This document shows, piece after piece, positions 61,963 through 64,000 of a DNA stretch of 64,000 bases. The stretch spans positions 5,536,632 through 5,600,631 of the forward strand of contig CM030937.1 in NCBI GenBank assembly GCA_018136815.1, in the 5' to 3' direction. The DNA is from Isochrysis galbana (Eukaryota > Haptophyta > Isochrysidales > Isochrysidaceae). The notes below the pieces were generated by a model that had not been told where the DNA came from, did no database searches, and saw only the letters and a list, made by a program, of their open reading frames with translations. Both the position numbers and the translations under genes were made by a program. How positions within the stretch are numbered: the stretch's first letter is position 1; each line of letters opens with the position of its first letter.

Positions 61963-64000
61963 CTACAAGCTGGCCTCGCGCCAACCGTGGACAGCCTTGA
62001 CGCCGTCCGGCCTCCACTCGGGGTCGATGAAGCGGCCCACGCCAACCCGAAAGTCGAGAGATACGCGGGTGCAATTCGACAGGTTGGGTGGCGCATAGTG
62101 GCGGCACATGCAGCCAAAGAAGGCGGCCACCTCGCCCCACTCGACATCCAAGGCGTGGAAGTCGCCTGCGGGGGTCGCCAAAAGTGGGGTGAGGTGCATC
62201 GAGAGAGTTGTCGCGGAGTGGATCGATGCGCACGGGCATGAGGACGAGGTGGCCTCGTTGGGCCGCCGCTGGAGCTACGGAGAGCATAGCGAAGCGCGCA
62301 ATATAAATCTCGCACCTACTCCCGGCGCAGACTCGACGTGCAGGGTCGTCCGCGTTTCGCGGAAGAAGCTCAAGGGCATCCAAAAATTGAGCTCTCCCGG
62401 CTGGTGACCGTACTCGAGGTCGCGATGCAGCGGTCCGTGCTGCTCCGAAGGCCCGGGCTGCACCCTCAGCGTGGGCGGATACTGATAGCGAAAGACAGTC
62501 GGCTGGTCGTCGTCTACGCCGGAGAGCTGTGCGCGCAAGTATGGCAGGATGACTCGCCGGATCAGCCGTTCATACACACCCAGGAGGGCATCGCACCGGC
62601 CAACCGCACGGTACAGCGCCTGCCTCGCCTTGAATTTGAGGAAAACGTCGCCGTCTGGTCTGAAGTCCTCCAGCGCGTATGGCCGCACTTCGCCGAACCT
62701 ACCGATCCCGGTGTACGGCTGTGCCAGCATGGCGGCAACTGCGCCACGCAAGTCGTGCTCGACGGTGGAGAAGCGGAGCTTCACCTCTCGTCGCAAGCTC
62801 GGCGGCAGCTGCCGTACGCGTGCCAGGCGCGCCGGAACAGGCTGCACGTCGTGCTGGGAGCTCTTTGACACGTCTCCCCCCGCAACCCCGGCCCTAATGG
62901 GAGATGAGCGCTCGCCGTCTAGCTCCGCGGCCGAAACGCTTCCGCAAGAGGCGAGAGCTCGACGGATCAGCATAAGCGACACGTCTGGAGGATCCGATTG
63001 CGTGAGCGCTAGAGGCACGGAGCTGTGCTCGCGAAAAACCGCAAGCGCGGCGCCGGCGCATGGAGCGTCATCCGGCCCGCCCGAGGCGAAGTACCTGCGC
63101 GCCACCGCCTCGCAGTGCCGCTTCCCTTGGAGGTGCGCCTGCATGCGCAACGGCGAGCTGAGCGTCTCGAGACATATTGCGCAACGCCGCAGCCCGGCAG
63201 GTGGCTCCTCATCAGCTGCGACGGCGCGCAGTGCGCTCACCCACTCGCTTAGGTGTCGAGGCGCACGCTTCAATGCAGCCGGCAGCGTGCTCGCATCATT
63301 CTGCGTCTCCTGCACCACAAAGTCGATGAGGGGCTCGAGCATGCCTTGGGCGCGCGCCGATGTTGCGCCAAGCTCGGCACAGCCACGGCTCATCCTCTCC
63401 GTGCCGCAGTTGCATAGGCCTCGCTCAACCACCGCGGTGGCAGCCTCGCGCAGGAAGAGCGCACACGCCTCTAGCGTTGCGAGGCGGCCACGACCACAAC
63501 CGGCCCTCATGGCCTCGATGTAGCTCGACTCGTGCGTGGCCACGCTGCCAGCGTCAAGAGCCACGTACCGCAGTCTTCCCTCAGGGGCGCGGCTCGTGAG
63601 CATGCGCACGAGAGCACGCGCCTGTTCCCACGAACCGTCCGGGACAAGCACGGTGAGGTGTGGCGAGTCGTCGGGCGACGCAGCGCTCGCATGCTCACGT
63701 GCTCCCCCGTTGGTCTGCGAGGCCGTTGCCCATGCGCTGGTTGCTGCATCACGCAGCGTGGTCGAATCTGAAGTGGCCATATCGCTGAGCCTCTCGCCTG
63801 CGCGAGCCTCACCGCACAGGATGCGTTCGTCGTCAGCACTGCCACGACAGCGAGCTCCGTCCGCAAGCGCCATCGCTTGAGCCACGCTGAGGGCCCTGCC
63901 ATCTGGCCGCGGAAAGAGAAGGCACGTCGGGCCATTACAGCGGAGTACCTCCTCGAGCCGCTGGGCATGAGTGCCGGCGCCCACGATCAGGAGCTCGCAG
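61963..64000 (-). CDS. DTW domain–zinc finger–StrG-like dioxygenase fusion (5' partial)
   Basis: Open to the window edge, so the N-terminus is missing. Exons: 64000–62316 and 62165–61963, with intron 62166–62315 (donor gtgcgag, acceptor cccgcag). The first part resembles DTW-domain tRNA-uridine aminocarboxypropyltransferases: CLLFPRPDG, VPDGSWEQARAL and LATLEACALFL. The middle has a U1/matrin-type finger (CAICLETLSSPLRMQAHL...H). The C-terminal ~170 residues resemble StrG-like/phytanoyl-type 2-oxoglutarate oxygenases: LHRDLEYGHQPGELNFWMPLS with H-x-D ligands, ESAPGVGDFHALDVEWGE across the splice, and CRHYAPPNLSNCTRVSLDFRV. This suggests tRNA acp3U modification linked to an oxygenase. The 'T' of the DTW motif is Ser here. 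Confidence 0.78.

Noticed and set aside
1-64000. Bacterial contamination or operon structure
   Set aside because: Spliced IMPDH and IleRS, 5S rRNA, retroelements and hAT elements show nuclear eukaryotic DNA; genes are on both strands with long spacers.

Overview
The window is nuclear DNA of a GC-rich eukaryote. Evidence: GT–AG spliced genes (IMP dehydrogenase in five exons, isoleucyl-tRNA synthetase in at least two), a 5S rRNA gene, an IQ-motif membrane protein, a chromovirus, LINE-like retroelements and hAT DNA elements. First introns and 5' ends are pyrimidine-rich, one first exon has a secondary-plastid-like presequence (signal peptide followed by an R-rich segment ending VVRMQA), and one protein carries a huge Ser-Pro4 ectodomain. 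My best guess is a microalga, perhaps a haptophyte; a green alga is the main alternative. No marker in the window settles this.

Layout. 1–5.9 kb: a chromovirus (Ty3/gypsy with chromodomain, minus strand) nested in a retroposon module, with an LTR-like block and a second leader beyond it. 6.1 kb: a hAT-type MITE with an 8-bp target duplication. 7.1–9.3 kb: a CobW/COG0523 GTPase. 9.9–11.2 kb: tandem repeats and a retroposon fragment. 11.6–15.2 kb: bacterial-type, organelle-type isoleucyl-tRNA synthetase. 16.1–17.5 kb: two nested retroposons. 19.6 kb: first exon of a putative plastid protein. 22.1–23.5 kb: an unknown spliced gene. 25.1–27.1 kb: a hAT transposase remnant, an AT-rich island and a broken viral-type D5 primase-helicase gene. 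27.6–35.7 kb: a giant gene for a secreted Ser-Pro4, single-pass, IQ-motif protein. 36.5–37.7 kb: chromovirus RNase H remnant split by a retroposon. 38.4–39.0 kb: a ~170-bp minisatellite. 40.1–41.0 kb: a small membrane protein gene. 41.1–44.7 kb: a LINE with CCCH fingers and an AP endonuclease but only the start of its RT. 44.8–45.7 kb: inverted repeats around a 5S rRNA gene. 46.1–47.9 kb: an older repeat split by a retroposon with a 17-bp duplication. 48.8–50.1 kb: an intact orphan gene. 51.4–52.5 kb: second LTR-like block and leader. 54.6–56.2 kb: degraded MITE and deleted LINE. 56.8–58.9 kb: IMP dehydrogenase. 59.8–61.5 kb: second good MITE and second copy of the split repeat. 62.0–64.0 kb: a DTW–zinc-finger–StrG-like dioxygenase fusion running off the window.

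The most notable pattern is one family of non-LTR retroposons of very different bodies. All begin at or within a few bases of a short palindrome (AACTAxxTTATAxTAGTT type) just before a start codon, and three are bounded by exact 16–19-bp target-site duplications. The host genes (IMPDH, IleRS, CobW, DTW fusion) are ordinary housekeeping functions with no operon-like relation. The Ser-Pro4/IQ protein looks like a possible link from cell wall or scale matrix to calmodulin, and the D5-like remnant is a trace of a DNA virus or polinton-like element.
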